Source: Yponomeuta sedellus (lineage: Eukaryota > Arthropoda > Insecta > Lepidoptera > Yponomeutidae). Taken from it: a DNA stretch of 64,000 bases. A program made the position numbers and the translations under genes. Below are positions 1-11,099 of this stretch, one piece after another; within the stretch, counting starts at the first letter, position 1, and each line of letters starts with the position of its first letter. Location of the stretch: contig OW203736.1 in the NCBI GenBank assembly GCA_934045075.1, positions 18,674,805-18,738,804 on the forward strand. The letters are read 5' to 3'. Under the pieces are notes generated by a model that was not told the DNA's origin, did not search any database, and saw only the letters and a list, made by a program, of their open reading frames with translations.

Positions 1-360
1 TTGGAACAGGAGAAAAGAAAGGCATTCAATTACACGGCTTTTGTGATGCCTCAAAGAAGGGGTATGCCTGTGTGATTTACTGCAAAGCAAGAAGCGAGGA
101 AAACGAAGTAACGGTCTCTTTAGTGGCCGGAAAATCAAAATTGGTCCCAACTAACAAAGATATTTCGTTGCCCAGACTAGAGCTATGCATGCGGAGCAGA
201 GTTATTAGCTTCGCTGATGCGAAAAGTAAAGGAAAATCTCAACTACTGCAATGTAGACATCTATGGCTGGATCGACTCACAAGTTGTTCTAGCATGGATA
301 CAAGGAGACGAAGATAGGTGGAAAACCTTTGTAGCCAATCAGGTCAGAGAGATAAAAACA
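1..360 (+). pseudogene. BEL/Pao polyprotein fragment: RNase H region
   Basis: The 5' side is cut by the window edge. The frame from base 1 reads through HGFCDASKKGYACVIY and SLPRLELC, typical of the peptidase/RNase H-like segment of BEL/Pao polyproteins. A frameshift near 190-215 moves the reading to the frame of 217-360, which carries IDSQVVLAWIQG and RWKTFVANQVREI, the next conserved block. The match then stops abruptly near 357 and resumes at 6482 with the block that normally follows it, so foreign DNA of about 6.1 kb splits the element here. Family assignment is from motif recognition; the frameshift is seen directly. It is not functional as it stands. Confidence 0.8.
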
Positions 361-1650
361 GAAGGGAAAAAAACGCTAAATGCCAAACTAGTTAAGTTTG
401 GGACAGGCGGTTCCAGAGGGGTGGCAGAGTTAGAGAAGGCTTTAACAGTGGTTAGAAGCCTGTCTGGCGGCGTTGGATCATCAAGTACACGCTAGGCCGG
501 ACATTGAAACAAGCTATGCAGGCATCGATCCAACATGCAATAGCTTGGCATTTCCACTATTTCTAAGAAGTGTGAAGTTGTTTGTAAATTTGTGTAAATG
601 TTATTCATTTAATAATAAACATAGAATAGATAATAACATAAAACTGCCAGTTAGATTCGCTGAGAAGACATATAAAAAATTGATTTGGTAATGTTTAATT
701 TTAGGTCAAATATTTGTTTATAAAGTAAAAGTTATTGTCGTATATTTTATTGTACTGTCAAGTAGTGTAAGCGTTAGGTACCACAATGGGCAACACGAAA
801 ACTTAAGAAGTAGTTATAGCACAAAATGCAAGCACAGGAGCAGAAGGTTATGTGGAACAGCAAGTGCATCTGTTATCAATAGTCTCTTTCGTGGCCATTG
901 CATTGATAACCATCGTCATACTGTATTTCGTGTACCGTCGATGCCACATAAATACAAGAAAATGGGTTGGAAAGCAGATACGTATCGCATACCCGGGCCA
1001 AGCTCAGCCTGGTGTCGCAACGCAAGCCACCAACCCACAAGGCGTGGTTTTTACCGCATAAATAGTGCCATAAGTGCACCTTCTACTGCGTCACGTTATG
1101 TTTAGAATTACAGTGTTTAGCGATAAGCAATGTTCTGTGTTTAGTTTTAGTAAAAATCAGTGTTAGGTGACCAAGGGCGGCACAATTAATATTATCAGGT
1201 AAAATTAAAAACAAAAACAATATTAAATCATAATTTATTAAATATTTTAAGTGTTTAGCACGAACTTTGAATATGTATGACAATTCCTGGAACCGTGCAC
1301 ATTGCGCCCTTATGATTAATTAGATAAGTTGTGTTTATTACCTAGCGCTAAGTTGTTTGTTTGGTTATGACTAGCACCACACCAATTTAATTCGAGCATA
1401 GAAAGATAGGATAGCCTGATTGTTTAGACTATGTTCAATTTATTAATACCTAGAATTGTACTCTGTAACTCTTGCCTATCATGAATTGTCAGCATCAGCA
1501 TTTCGACGGGTTGTTTTGTGTTGTAGGTAGCGCAGTCGAACCAAGTACCTACCTAAAGTACAGTTAGACCAGTAAAAACGTTGAACTTTCGACAACTTTG
1601 AAAACTTTGTGTTCCAATAAAAAAAAAAAAATTTAAAAGGGGGGGCTAAA
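361..1650 (+). mobile_element. Internal remnant of an LTR element (5' end missing)
   Basis: This DNA separates the two halves of the BEL/Pao pol reading frame. It holds one small membrane-anchor ORF (786-1061). After that come about 570 AT-rich bases without coding signal, then a purine tract near 1636-1646 (AAAAGGGGGGG) placed as a polypurine tract directly before a TG-starting LTR at 1651. No gag or pol is left, so this is probably a leader plus 3' UTR joined by internal deletion. The 5' LTR was not found near 361, so the left boundary is uncertain. Confidence 0.5.
786..1061 (+). pseudogene. Small MGN-start membrane-anchor ORF with one in-frame stop
   Basis: The reading frame starts MGNTKT, has one stop (TAA, 804-806), then stays open to 1061 in the same frame, 91 codons in all. 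The start MGN plus a Thr/Lys-rich neighbourhood fits an N-myristoylation signal. A hydrophobic segment (SIVSFVAIALITIVILYFVY) is followed by a basic tail with Arg/Lys/Cys-His residues (RRCHINTRKW). The likely product is a lipid-plus-TM-anchored peptide of under 100 residues. The same plan is seen at 57712 in the leader of an intact-ended LTR element, which suggests this too was a leader ORF. I do not recognise a named family and assign no function. Confidence 0.5.
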
Positions 1651-1691
1651 TGTAGCGGCACCTTATTTGGTATGTCAGCACTTTTGGTTTA

Positions 1692-1816
1692 TGTTATTTC
1701 GGAGATTAACAGGAATAAATAAAAGATCGACTTCTTCAGACAAACTATCTATTCAGACTGACTTAAAGTGGGTAGCCCTTAGCAATCTCAGTCTACCCCA
1801 TATCTTAATACTAACA
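1692..1816 (-). repeat. 3' LTR of Mag-type element
   Basis: 125 bp, TG...CA on the minus strand, base-for-base identical to 6228-6352 by eye. It lies downstream of the gag-pol stop on the minus strand and is flanked by GTTTA. Confidence 0.93.
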
Positions 1817-1846
1817 TCCCTCCACCAATATTTTAAAACAATAAAC

Positions 1847-4800
1847 TTAAAAGAACTTCCTGTAACTAAATGGAACTCGGGGACGAAGCGACCGCGTTTC
1901 CGCAGGGCGATTATGTGTGCTCTCCAGTGTATGACCGGTCGTGTCGTCAACGGCCGCGGCATTGATGCCTGCGGATCCAGCCGCATCCTGAGCGATCTCA
2001 GCACCTTGGCAGTCGCGCCATTCGTCGGGCTCCGGAGCGGAAAGACCGGACGGGGCGGGGACAGTTGCGTCTGTAGCCGTCTCCGGATCGCTGACGTATA
2101 CTGATGGTTGAGGCACCGAAGATTCGACTGCGACTGAAGTGGTTGCCGCAGCAGCTGATAGTAACGGGGCCGGTGCTGGTATGGGCAAGGGTGACAACGG
2201 TTTTGTCGTTGTATTTTCACGGCTGGGTAAAACCTCATCATAATCGTTCGATGATACTTCACTCTCCCCTTTCAGTTCATAAATTTGATTTTTGTGTCTT
2301 TTCACGACGCGATCATAATCAAGTAAGTAAACCAAGTAGGCTGTCCTGCCAAGTTTTTTCCTTATTATACCTTTAGTCCAAAAAGTTCTCTGATTCTGAT
2401 GCGCTTTCACTATTACTAAATCGTTCTCGTTAAAGTCGATATTTCGGCTGCCCTTATAGTATTTAGCCTGTAAACACTGATTTTCTTTTACAGTTTCTGT
2501 TAGTACAGTGTCGGATGATGAGGAGGGGAATAGGTTTAATAAATCCAACCTACATCTTAGTTTCTTGCCAAACAGAACCTCAGCAGGAGACCTGTTCGTG
2601 GATGAATGGATAGAGTTTCTATAGCTAAAGAGGAACTCATTCAACTTCATATTTAAATCACTGTTGCTGGAGCCAGAAAGTAAAATTGACTTCAACGCCC
2701 TTTTTATTATTTTAACATAGCTCTCGGCTTGCCCATTACTAGCTGGGTGGCAAGCGGGTGACGTCACATGGGAAATACCATTACTAGAGCAAAAATGTTC
2801 AAACTCGGCTGAAATAAAAGATGTCCCGTTATCTGTACAAATAGTATTGATTAACCCGAACCGAGCCATTAAGTCGGTTAATTTATTAATCACAACCTTT
2901 GACCCATAGCCGGTGCTGACGTCATACACTTCCACCCACTTTGAATAGGCATCTACAATGACGAGATACATTCTGTTATTAAACGGACCTAAAAAGTCTA
3001 GGTGTACTCTGTACCAGGGGTCTGCGGGGTACGGCCAGGGTGTGAGGGGCGCGCGCCGCGGCGTGGCGCGCAGCTGTGTGCACACGTCGCAGTGAGCCAC
3101 CGCGCGCTCCAACTCCGCGCCCATGCCGGGCCACCAGAATCGCGACCGCGCCTCGGCTTTCATTTTTACAACACCTAAGTGACCAACATGCAACTCCTCA
3201 ATAATAGCCTGCCTGTACGTTTCGGGTATAACTATCTTAGTGCCTCGCAATAAACACCCTTTTTCAACAGACAGCTCAAAACGACACCCAAAATAAGCCT
3301 TAAGTGTTACATCTTTCAGCTTTTCTGGCCAGCCATTCAATGTAAATTTTATCACTTGTGATAACAACTTATCCGATTCCGTGGCTCGACTCATTTCTAT
3401 TAACGAAATAGGCGCGGAATTCGCATTCAAAATAAAATTAACGTAACACGCCTCATCAGCTGTTGCTTCACAAGATAAGGGAACCGGCTCCCGTGCGCTT
3501 TGTTTACGGTCATTCTCCGATGACGTCACCGGCCCCGATGCCATGGAGCGGCTAAGATAGTCCGCGCTATTGTCTGCACTACACACGTATTCAATTGAGT
3601 AATTATATGCCGACAAAAATAGTGCATACCGTTGAAGCCTATTTGCTGAAACCTCTGGAATGCCTTTCTCTGGGTGAAAAATTGACAGAAGAGGTTTGTG
3701 GTCGGTTCTAAGAATAAACGGCTCCGCCCTGCCGTACAAGTACTGATGGTACTTCCGAACACCAAATACAATAGCTGTAGCCTCTTTCTGGATCTGACTA
3801 TATTGTTTTTCAGCCGTGTTCAACGACCTAGAGGCGTATGACACGGGACGTTCAACACCATCGCCATCAATTTGCGATAAGATACACCCGAGACCAAAAG
3901 GTGACGCATCCACCGTTAATATTATTCGGGCATCTGGGTTGAAGTGCGCTAAAGTTGTATCAGAAATAAGGTTTTCTTTAATCGCGCTGAACGCAAATTC
4001 ATGCCGACTGTCCCATTGCCACTTGCAATTTTTTTGTAGCAACTCATGCAATGGAGCTAGTATGGACGATGCATTATTTATAAATGACCTATAATAATTA
4101 ACTAATCCTAGGAAGGATTTCAACTCCGAGGCATTTTCGGGTCTTTTTGCATTTACAATACTGGCTACCTTCTCTGGGCTCTTATGAATGCCATTCTTAT
4201 CAATAAGGAACCCTAAATATGAGACAGAGTCCTGAAAGAAATGGCATTTTTCTTTTTTTAAAACCAAGCCTGCGTTTTCTAGCCTTTTAAATACTTCTTG
4301 TAACCTAGCCATGTGTTCACTTTTAGTCTGGCCGGTAACAAGGATATCGTCTAAAAATTGCAGGACTCCATCCTGTAAAGGGGAAGGGTGACCATTTTCA
4401 TCGGGGGCGGTCAAAATATTTTCAAGTGTTCGCTGAAAAATTGCGGGGGCGCTAGATAGACCAAACACGAGTCTTGTATACTTGTATAATCCTTTGTGCG
4501 TGTTTATGCAAGTGAGATTTTGTGAATCTTTGTGTAAACGGAGTTGATTATATGCGCCTGATAGATCAAGTTTCGTAAATTGAGCGCCATTGTGTAATTT
4601 AGAAAATAATTCTTCTACCCGCGGCAGGGGGTACTTTTCTGTTAACAAGCATTTATTCAACGAAACTGAGTAGTCAGCACACAGACGAATCTGACCGTCT
4701 TTCCTGAGAACAGGTACTATTGGGCTAGCATAATCTGAAAACGGCACTGGTTCGATTATTCCTAACGCCAACAGTCTATCGATTTCTACCTCCAATTTAC

Positions 4801-6202
4801 TTTTCAATGCGAATGGCACTGGCCGCGCTTTGAAATAAAATGGTGAGCTACCTGGCTTTAAATGAAGCTTTACATCCATACCCTTACAACACCCCAATTG
4901 GTCAGAAAACAAACGTGGGTACATTTGTGAAAAGCCATCAATGTTTTCTGTCACTTCACAATTATTTACAGTGCAAATCTGTAATTTAAACTTTGCTATA
5001 AAATCTCGCCCAAGTAAGGGAGGGCCACCATTTCGAACAACAAAGACTCTGATCAGTTCTGTTTGAGAACGGAAAGAGAAAGGTAACAAAATTGTACCTA
5101 ACGTGTCTATAGAAGTACCGTTATAACTTTGTAATATCTTTCCGGTCTCGCACAAGGGGTAGCTGGCAAAATGTTTTTTATAAACGGCGTCTGAAATAGC
5201 CGTAACTGCTGAACCTGTGTCTACTTCAAAACTCAAAGAAACGTCATCCACGAGTACAGACTCCTGCATAGGTTCACCTTGAAAGCTACGGATATTAAAT
5301 AGCAAACGCTTACCGTCATCCCCATCATCCGAACAACATTGTAAAAAATGTTGATTGGTAGCGATCAAATTGTTTTTATTACTAACGCACACACGTCTCA
5401 TGTGACCCTTCCCGCCGCACTTCTTACACGTAGCATTTCTAAATCGACACTTTTTGTTGTTATGGCCGTAATATCCACACACAGTACACTGCTCAGACTG
5501 CTGTGCTGTCACTCCAGCTGTAGACGAGACGGTCGAAGAGCCAGCGCCACCCGGGACCGCAGTACGTTCGCGCGACGACATCTTATGCACGTCGAGGGTA
5601 GAAACCGGCAATGAATGCGCGCCAATGCCTTGCCGTGCGCCTTCTCTGGCGCAGCGCACTCCTTCGGCAATCTGAAGCGCCTTCTGCAGTGTCAGCAGCT
5701 CTATAGGTTCGTTAAATAAGCGTTCCCGCTCTGGACCACCGAGCATGCCGAGTACAAACCGGTCTCGCAGCGAATCTTCTAGCGATGCAGTAGGAAATCC
5801 ACATTCCATAGCTAAGCCTCGTACCCGTGCTGACCACGCCACCAGCGATTCCTCGGGCCGTTGAAAGGAGCTATGGAATTTATACCGCTCAGCAAAAGTA
5901 CACTTTTTTGTTTGAAAGTGGCCGTCGAACAAGTGTATAACCTCTTCAAATGGTAAAGTGCCGACGTCTTGGGGAAGTGCCAAGTCTCTTATGAGTCGAT
6001 AAGTAGTCTCAGCGAGACTACTGAGTAAGATAGCACGTCGCTTTGCTCCTGATTTATCCGATTCATTGGTAATTTCGTTTGCAAGGAACCATTGTTGCAG
6101 TTGACCTTTGAACAGCCCCCAGTCTTGAGTTGAGTGGTTAAACACATTTAAAACTCCAACTGTGACCGTTGCCATTGCTAAGCAAGGTATATTGTGCAAC
6201 AC
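1847..6202 (-). CDS. Mag-type gag-pol polyprotein, single ORF
   Basis: 1451 codons without interruption. The internal Met at codon 10 (MATVTVGV) is a better start candidate than the first. In order: a gag region (about 1-235); two zinc knuckles (CTVCGYYGHNNKKC and CKKCGGKGHMRRVC); an aspartic protease with VDTGSA; reverse transcriptase with KLDLSGAYNQL and the catalytic FLDD; RNase H (TVDASPFGLG); an integrase HHCC zinc finger (HVGHLG ... CDVC); a DDE core with HLDFLGPF, CTDNGTSF and the Glu in GQAESYVK; and a basic, Pro/Ala-rich C-terminus. Every catalytic motif I looked for is present. Together with the identical LTRs and target duplication this suggests a copy that may still be competent. 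It encodes its own copying and integration; there is no env. Confidence 0.95.
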   Translation of the reverse strand: MLHNIPCLAMATVTVGVLNVFNHSTQDWGLFKGQLQQWFLANEITNESDKSGAKRRAILLSSLAETTYRLIRDLALPQDVGTLPFEEVIHLFDGHFQTKKCTFAERYKFHSSFQRPEESLVAWSARVRGLAMECGFPTASLEDSLRDRFVLGMLGGPERERLFNEPIELLTLQKALQIAEGVRCAREGARQGIGAHSLPVSTLDVHKMSSRERTAVPGGAGSSTVSSTAGVTAQQSEQCTVCGYYGHNNKKCRFRNATCKKCGGKGHMRRVCVSNKNNLIATNQHFLQCCSDDGDDGKRLLFNIRSFQGEPMQESVLVDDVSLSFEVDTGSAVTAISDAVYKKHFASYPLCETGKILQSYNGTSIDTLGTILLPFSFRSQTELIRVFVVRNGGPPLLGRDFIAKFKLQICTVNNCEVTENIDGFSQMYPRLFSDQLGCCKGMDVKLHLKPGSSPFYFKARPVPFALKSKLEVEIDRLLALGIIEPVPFSDYASPIVPVLRKDGQIRLCADYSVSLNKCLLTEKYPLPRVEELFSKLHNGAQFTKLDLSGAYNQLRLHKDSQNLTCINTHKGLYKYTRLVFGLSSAPAIFQRTLENILTAPDENGHPSPLQDGVLQFLDDILVTGQTKSEHMARLQEVFKRLENAGLVLKKEKCHFFQDSVSYLGFLIDKNGIHKSPEKVASIVNAKRPENASELKSFLGLVNYYRSFINNASSILAPLHELLQKNCKWQWDSRHEFAFSAIKENLISDTTLAHFNPDARIILTVDASPFGLGCILSQIDGDGVERPVSYASRSLNTAEKQYSQIQKEATAIVFGVRKYHQYLYGRAEPFILRTDHKPLLSIFHPEKGIPEVSANRLQRYALFLSAYNYSIEYVCSADNSADYLSRSMASGPVTSSENDRKQSAREPVPLSCEATADEACYVNFILNANSAPISLIEMSRATESDKLLSQVIKFTLNGWPEKLKDVTLKAYFGCRFELSVEKGCLLRGTKIVIPETYRQAIIEELHVGHLGVVKMKAEARSRFWWPGMGAELERAVAHCDVCTQLRATPRRAPLTPWPYPADPWYRVHLDFLGPFNNRMYLVIVDAYSKWVEVYDVSTGYGSKVVINKLTDLMARFGLINTICTDNGTSFISAEFEHFCSSNGISHVTSPACHPASNGQAESYVKIIKRALKSILLSGSSNSDLNMKLNEFLFSYRNSIHSSTNRSPAEVLFGKKLRCRLDLLNLFPSSSSDTVLTETVKENQCLQAKYYKGSRNIDFNENDLVIVKAHQNQRTFWTKGIIRKKLGRTAYLVYLLDYDRVVKRHKNQIYELKGESEVSSNDYDEVLPSRENTTTKPLSPLPIPAPAPLLSAAAATTSVAVESSVPQPSVYVSDPETATDATVPAPSGLSAPEPDEWRDCQGAEIAQDAAGSAGINAAAVDDTTGHTLESTHNRPAETRSLRPRVPFSYRKFF

Positions 6203-6227
6203 ACGCGTAAAGTTCGGGCTGCGCCAC

Positions 6228-6352
6228 TGTTATTTCGGAGATTAACAGGAATAAATAAAAGATCGACTTCTTCAGACAAACTATCTATTCAGACTGACTT
6301 AAAGTGGGTAGCCCTTAGCAATCTCAGTCTACCCCATATCTTAATACTAACA
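6228..6352 (-). repeat. 5' LTR of Mag-type element
   Basis: 125 bp, identical to 1692-1816. On the minus strand it precedes the primer-binding-site candidate and the gag-pol ORF and should carry its promoter. The second GTTTA follows it at 6353-6357. Confidence 0.93.
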
Positions 6353-6482
6353 GTTTAGCTAGCGCGCGGACAGCCGGTCGCTGCCCCGCCTTCCGCGCTC
6401 GTGGTGCTAGTCTAATTAGTCCTAAGTTTCTAATTAGGAATATAACTATTTTTACATCTTAACTTCAGTGTTTTTTATTTCA

Positions 6483-8301
6483 TGTCAAGTCCAGTCCACT
6501 TCATAGAGCCAAACTGCTGGAGCTACGTCAAATCAGCAGAAAACCCAGCAGATGGTGCAAGCCGAGGTGTTACAGCTACACAGCTAAAGAATCTACCCCT
6601 GTGGTGGACGGGACCCGCCTGGTTAGCCACACATCAAACCAGCAACGAGTCTAATCAACAGTCCTTCCCTACAGATGAAGAAGCGAAGAAAAATCATCAA
6701 GTAAACATAGCCACTCAACAAGAAAGCGGTGTCAGCATAATTGATGAATTGCTTAGCAAAAACAGCTCCTATTCCCGTACGGTGAGAGTCCTAGCATGGA
6801 TTTTAAGGTTTAAGAAAGAAAGCAAAGCTTCGTACCTTACACTAAAGGAACAAAAAGAAGCAAAGGAGAGAATTATAAAGCACGTCCAAAAAACCGAATG
6901 TTCCGCTGAAATCGAAAGCTTAAGGAAAAACTACTATGAGCCACAAGAGCAACATTTTGAACCTCAAACCATTTCTCGACAAAAACAGCATCCTAAGAGT
7001 CGGGGGAAGGCTAGAAAACGCGAACTTACATGATGACATGAAACATCCAGTCGTCATCCCACATAAAGTTCGATTAACAGAGCTTCTAATCGACCATTCG
7101 CACAAGCTGACCTTCCACGGTGGAGCTCGCCTGACCACTTCATTTATCAGGCAAGGGTTCTGGATTATAGGAGGTAACAGAGCAGTAAAGAAGCAAATTA
7201 GAATGTGTATTAAATGCAGAAAACATGCCCCCAATTTTCAGCCGCAGCTTATGGGAGACTTGCCCAAGCAAGAGCAAATCCCTCACGCCCCTTTGAAAAT
7301 ACCGGAGTTGACTTCACAGGCCACGTGATGGTAAAGTAGAGCAAGGGTCGCGGTATAAAAAGCACAAAAGAAGGATACATAGCGGTGTTCGTTTGTATGG
7401 CAACAAAAGCCATCAACCTCGAACTAGTGTCCGACATGTCAACGTCAGCATTCCTGGCCGCGTTAAGGAGAATGTCATCTAGACGCGGCAAACCTAGCCA
7501 CATATATAGTGACAATGGTACAAATTTCGTTGGAGCTAATAAAATCTGCAGCAAGAATACAACGAAATACAGCAAACATTAATCGATCAGCAGCTCATGT
7601 CAGAGATAGCAGACATGGAGATAACTTTGCACTTTAACGCTCCCGCGTGGCCGTCCGCAGGAGGTGTGTGGGAAGCAGCGGTCAAAAGCCTAAAGCACCA
7701 TCTTCGTCGAGTGCTTGGAGAACAAAGGCTAACGTATGAGGAGTTCTACACTCTGTTAGCACAGCTCGAAGCCTGTCTGAATGCAAAGCCACTCTGCCCA
7801 CTCACCGAGGACCCCGATGACTTGAATTTTCTTACACCATACCGTTTTCTCGCTTCCGGTCCAGTCCTAACCCTAGTGGAAACTGAATCCGATCTGCGAA
7901 CAAGGTGGACGCTCACACAAAAAATCTTTAATGACGTGTGGAAGAGATGGCGAGCCGAGTATCTAGCGCAACTAACACCGAGAGGCAAATGGTTCAAAGA
8001 GCAACACTATATAAGCATCGGCGATACAGTGATGATCCACGAAGATAATCGTCCACCAGGCAAATGGTTGATGGGAAGAGTAGCGGAACCACATCCGGGA
8101 AAGGACGGATTAGTGAGAGTGGTGACATTAAAAACAAATAATAAATATTTAAAGCGTCCTATTATGAAAATATCAAAGCTACCAATAAATAATCAAAGTG
8201 AAACAAATCAAATCACTCCTAGCTCATCTTTAAATGACGAAGATATAGACCAAAAAACTGTGACAAAGGCAGATCGAGGTCAAAGCAAACCTCCCAAATG
8301 A
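6483..8301 (+). pseudogene. BEL/Pao pol: end of RNase H, integrase and C-terminal domain
   Basis: This continues the polyprotein of bases 1-360. The first block (6482-6935) has CWSYVKSAENPADGASRG and PLWWTGPAWL. After a frameshift near 6935 the integrase zinc finger follows (HSHKLTFHGG ... CIKCRKHAP). A stop and frame change near 7325-7340 fall in the first catalytic Asp region. The frame at 7385-7582 has the second Asp ([10 protein letters not shown]), and after another break 7597-8301 has the Glu block (GGVWEAAVKSLKHHLRR) and the conserved domain after BEL/Pao integrases (CLNAKPLCPLTEDPDD...FLTPYRFL). Four or more breaks make it nonfunctional. Its stop overlaps the next start as ATGA (8298-8301). 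Confidence 0.85.
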
Positions 8302-9029
8302 AAACGAAGTTCAGTATCTCCTCTATCGTCACTTCCTTATTGCTTTTACTCGCAGTATTTACCCCAGCACAGTGCTCGTTCAACAAAACAGAGCTAAATA
8401 AAAGTTTATACTTCGACGAGATAGCGACAATGAAGGTAATAAGAGACGAATGGAAGATAATTACTTTCTACAAAATGGATCCTTATTGGCAAGCAGAAAA
8501 CGTTATTAAGGATTACACAAATCATCTACAAAGCGTATGTAGTAAGCTCCAGTATCAACCGCTCTGTGACGTCATACTCCAACAGCTGCGCCATGGATTA
8601 TTCGAGCTCGAGTACTATGAGCGCGCGCTGCTGAGTCAACATTCCAGCACGCGACCCGCCAGGGCCCGCCGCGGTCTTATCAACGGCGTCGGATACATTG
8701 CAAGTGAGCTATTCGGCGTATTAGACGAGCGATTCGCAGAACAATATCGAAAAGACATTGAGTTATTATTAAGCGAGAATCAAAAAACATCTGGCATCAC
8801 TATGGCATAATCAGACATCGGTAATTGAAGCACAATACAATTTACTAAAAAGAACGGAAAATGTAATCGATAAGCAGTGCGAATCCCTAAATCAACACTT
8901 TCTTAGCATAGAAAAGGAAAGCATAAGGTTGAATACTGAAATGCAAGCTTCGTCAGCAATATCGGAGTTTAGCTTGGGTGCAATCATCGCTAGCAACATG
9001 TTGCAGAACTTAAGAACGATCCAAAATAT

Positions 9030-11099
9030 CGTCCCCGTAGAGCGGAAACTCACCAAGTCGACTTAAGGAGAAAATGAGCGTTTAGTAGCATTAGGATCGC
9101 ATTTTTTTTCTCTACATTTCTGTCTAACCAGTTTTTTCATAGGAGCCATAGTTCCAAATTAAAAAACTTCAAAAACTAACTAATTACAATGTTTTACAGC
9201 CACATAGAAAGGAACAATTAATTAAATGTACTTAATTATTTTATGCCTACCCAAAGTACAGTCTCGTCGTCACCTAAGCCACTTTAGTTAGTTTTGGCAA
9301 AGACTTAAAATACCTTTTTGGTCTATGATTTTAGTTAAAACTTATGACATCATATTTAGAAGGAGAGTTCAAAGAGCTGATATAAATAAATATAACTAAA
9401 TCTTCAGGGTCAGAGGTGGCCACATGATCGATATTGGGGCCGTTCCTCTTCCTCGTATATGTAAATGATTTGCCGTTCATGGTTCAAAATGTGTCAGAGA
9501 TAGTGTTATTTGCAGATGACACATTACTTATTTTTAAAATTAAGATACAAGAGAATGACTTCGACAGTACAAATACCTAATGCTCTCTCTCGGGTGCTAA
9601 ATTGGTCTACTTCTAATAAATTACTGTTAAATTCAAAAACATAAAATGTATAAAGTTCACTCTTCCAAATGTCAAAACTAGCAATGTTATATTGGGGAAT
9701 GACAAATTAGAGCTTGTGAATGAAACTGTATTTCTAGGTATCACAATGGATCAAAGCTTAAATGTGGTCCACATACAGAAAAAAATGCAAATAGGCTTAG
9801 TTCAGCAGCATATGCAGTTAAAAGATTTAGGGAACTTACTGACGTCGCAACTGCAAGGCTTGTTTATTTTAGTAACTTCCATAGTGTTATGTCCTATGGC
9901 ATACTTCTGTGGGGACGGGCAGCAGACATTGAGACCATCCTCGTTTTGCAGAAGAGAGCGATCAGATTCATTTATAAGCTAGGCACTAGAGATTCGTTAA
10001 GAGATTTCTTAAAAGAAACTAACATCCTGACAGTTGCCAGTCAGTATGTCTATGAAAAAATTTGTACGTCAGGAAAAATACCAGTAACTTTAAAACTTTA
10101 AGTAGCCAACACAATGTAAAACTAGAAATAGACATAAACTTTTGTTACCTCTATTTAGGCTGGTAAAGGTAACCACATCATTCATGGGGCATTGTATACG
10201 CTTCTATAATAAAATCCCTGAAGATATATTAAGCTTACCTGAAATGCGGTTCAAAAAATGTTAAGCAAACTTTGTGCCAAAAGAGCTTTTATAACATAAA
10301 CGATTATTTAGATGACAATGATGTCTGGAATTAAAGATAATGCATGAGTTCTATGTTTTATAATAAATATGTAAACTTTGTTAATTAAGAACTTTGAAAA
10401 GACTAAGTTTGAAGGTTTCTGTTCATTTTTCCTTCAAAATGATCTAGATTTTGAAATGGACACCCAGTTTGAATGGTAACGTTCATTAAGCCGCAGTTTC
10501 TGCGCTACTTTGAATAAAACCTTTTCATTTCATTTTGCTTCTCTTCCTACTGTTAAATTCACCATTCATAGACTCGCTAAGCCCGATGTTAATGAAGACG
10601 ATGAAGAAGACATTTAGCTATTGTTCTTTGTAATGGTCATTTATGACACTTTTTGTTCTTTTTCCTTTTTGAATAAAGTTTTTTGTAGTGTTTTCTTATT
10701 TGGTTCGCAAAAAAAACAAATTTAGTTAGTTATGTCTGAGACTGTTATGCATTTCCAAAGACTAGTTGTAAGTTCACTAAAACGAGTTATTTCTGCTTAT
10801 AATAGTCAAATCTGGGTAGAATATAACTAACTTTAAGTAGAAAATCATTAACTCGGGATTAAGATCAAAATATTAAAGGGAAAAACTGTTTATCCATCAT
10901 AACTTTTAAATTGATGTAAATTTATACCTTTAAGTGAAATCAAACAATGCTTTGTTGTAGTGAAAATGCATTAAGACAATAACATTCAAAATATCTCCTG
11001 TATAACAGACGCTAGATTTTTTTTCGTTTTCAAAACTTTGAACGTCGATTTCTCGAAACGGTGTTTTTCGAGTTGGTGAGTTTCCGTCCTACGGGGACG
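9030..11099. mobile_element. DNA transposon with 32-bp TIRs inserted in env
   Basis: The ends are inverted repeats. From 9030 inward it reads CGTCCCCGTAG, and the complement from 11099 inward reads the same; about 29 of 32 positions match through 9061 and 11068. ATAT lies on both sides (9026-9029, 11100-11103), so the target duplication is ATAT or AT, and removing the element restores the env frame at that point. The interior holds a LINE fragment (about 9430-10537). After it, 10541-10616 reads a short open stretch ending in an acidic tail (VNEDDEEDI, then stop), with AATAAA near 10671. That may be the end of a transposase. I cannot name the superfamily; a 2-bp AT duplication would suit ISL2EU-like elements. 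Confidence 0.7.
9430..10537 (+). mobile_element. LINE fragment A (Jockey/CR1-like), 5'-truncated
   Basis: The reading starts with FLVYVNDLPFM and FADDTLLIF, the reverse-transcriptase catalytic block of non-LTR elements. After frame breaks come MSYGILLWGRAADIET and RDFLKETNILTVASQYVYEK, the usual C-terminal segment. The 3' end GAATAAAACCTTTTCATTTC is followed by a (TTTCA)-like tail near 10520-10537. It shares this 3' end and the coding segments with fragment B (12355-13494). Many frameshifts and stops are present. It lies within the TIR transposon 9030-11099, so it inserted later than, or together with, that element. Confidence 0.75.

Larger units (their letters stand above)
1692..6352 (-). 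mobile_element. Mag-clade Ty3/gypsy retrotransposon, apparently intact
   Basis: A complete 4661-bp element lies on the minus strand. It has two identical 125-bp LTRs (1692-1816 and 6228-6352; TG...CA ends), flanked by the 5-bp direct repeat GTTTA (1687-1691 and 6353-6357). Next to the LTR at 6228, reading minus, is TGGCGCAGCCCGAAC, a plausible primer-binding site. Next to 1816, reading minus, is a purine tract (GGTGGAGGGA). One uninterrupted gag-pol ORF fills the interior. Short LTRs, a single ORF and two CCHC knuckles are traits of the Mag/SURL clade. Identical LTRs imply a recent insertion. Confidence 0.93.
1651..6482 (+). repeat. 3' LTR (about 166 bp) split by the Mag-type insertion
   Basis: A TGTAGCGG start at 1651 follows the polypurine tract, and a TTTATTTCA end falls at 6482, exactly where the BEL/Pao frame resumes. 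Removing the Mag-type element and one copy of its target duplication leaves 1651-1691 plus 6358-6482. The TG...CA ends and the polypurine tract support an LTR. A second copy for comparison is not in the window. Confidence 0.45.

Noticed and set aside
1667..2376. Plus-strand ORFs of 145 and 90 codons over the Mag element
   Set aside because: Shadows of the minus-strand gag-pol ORF and its LTR.
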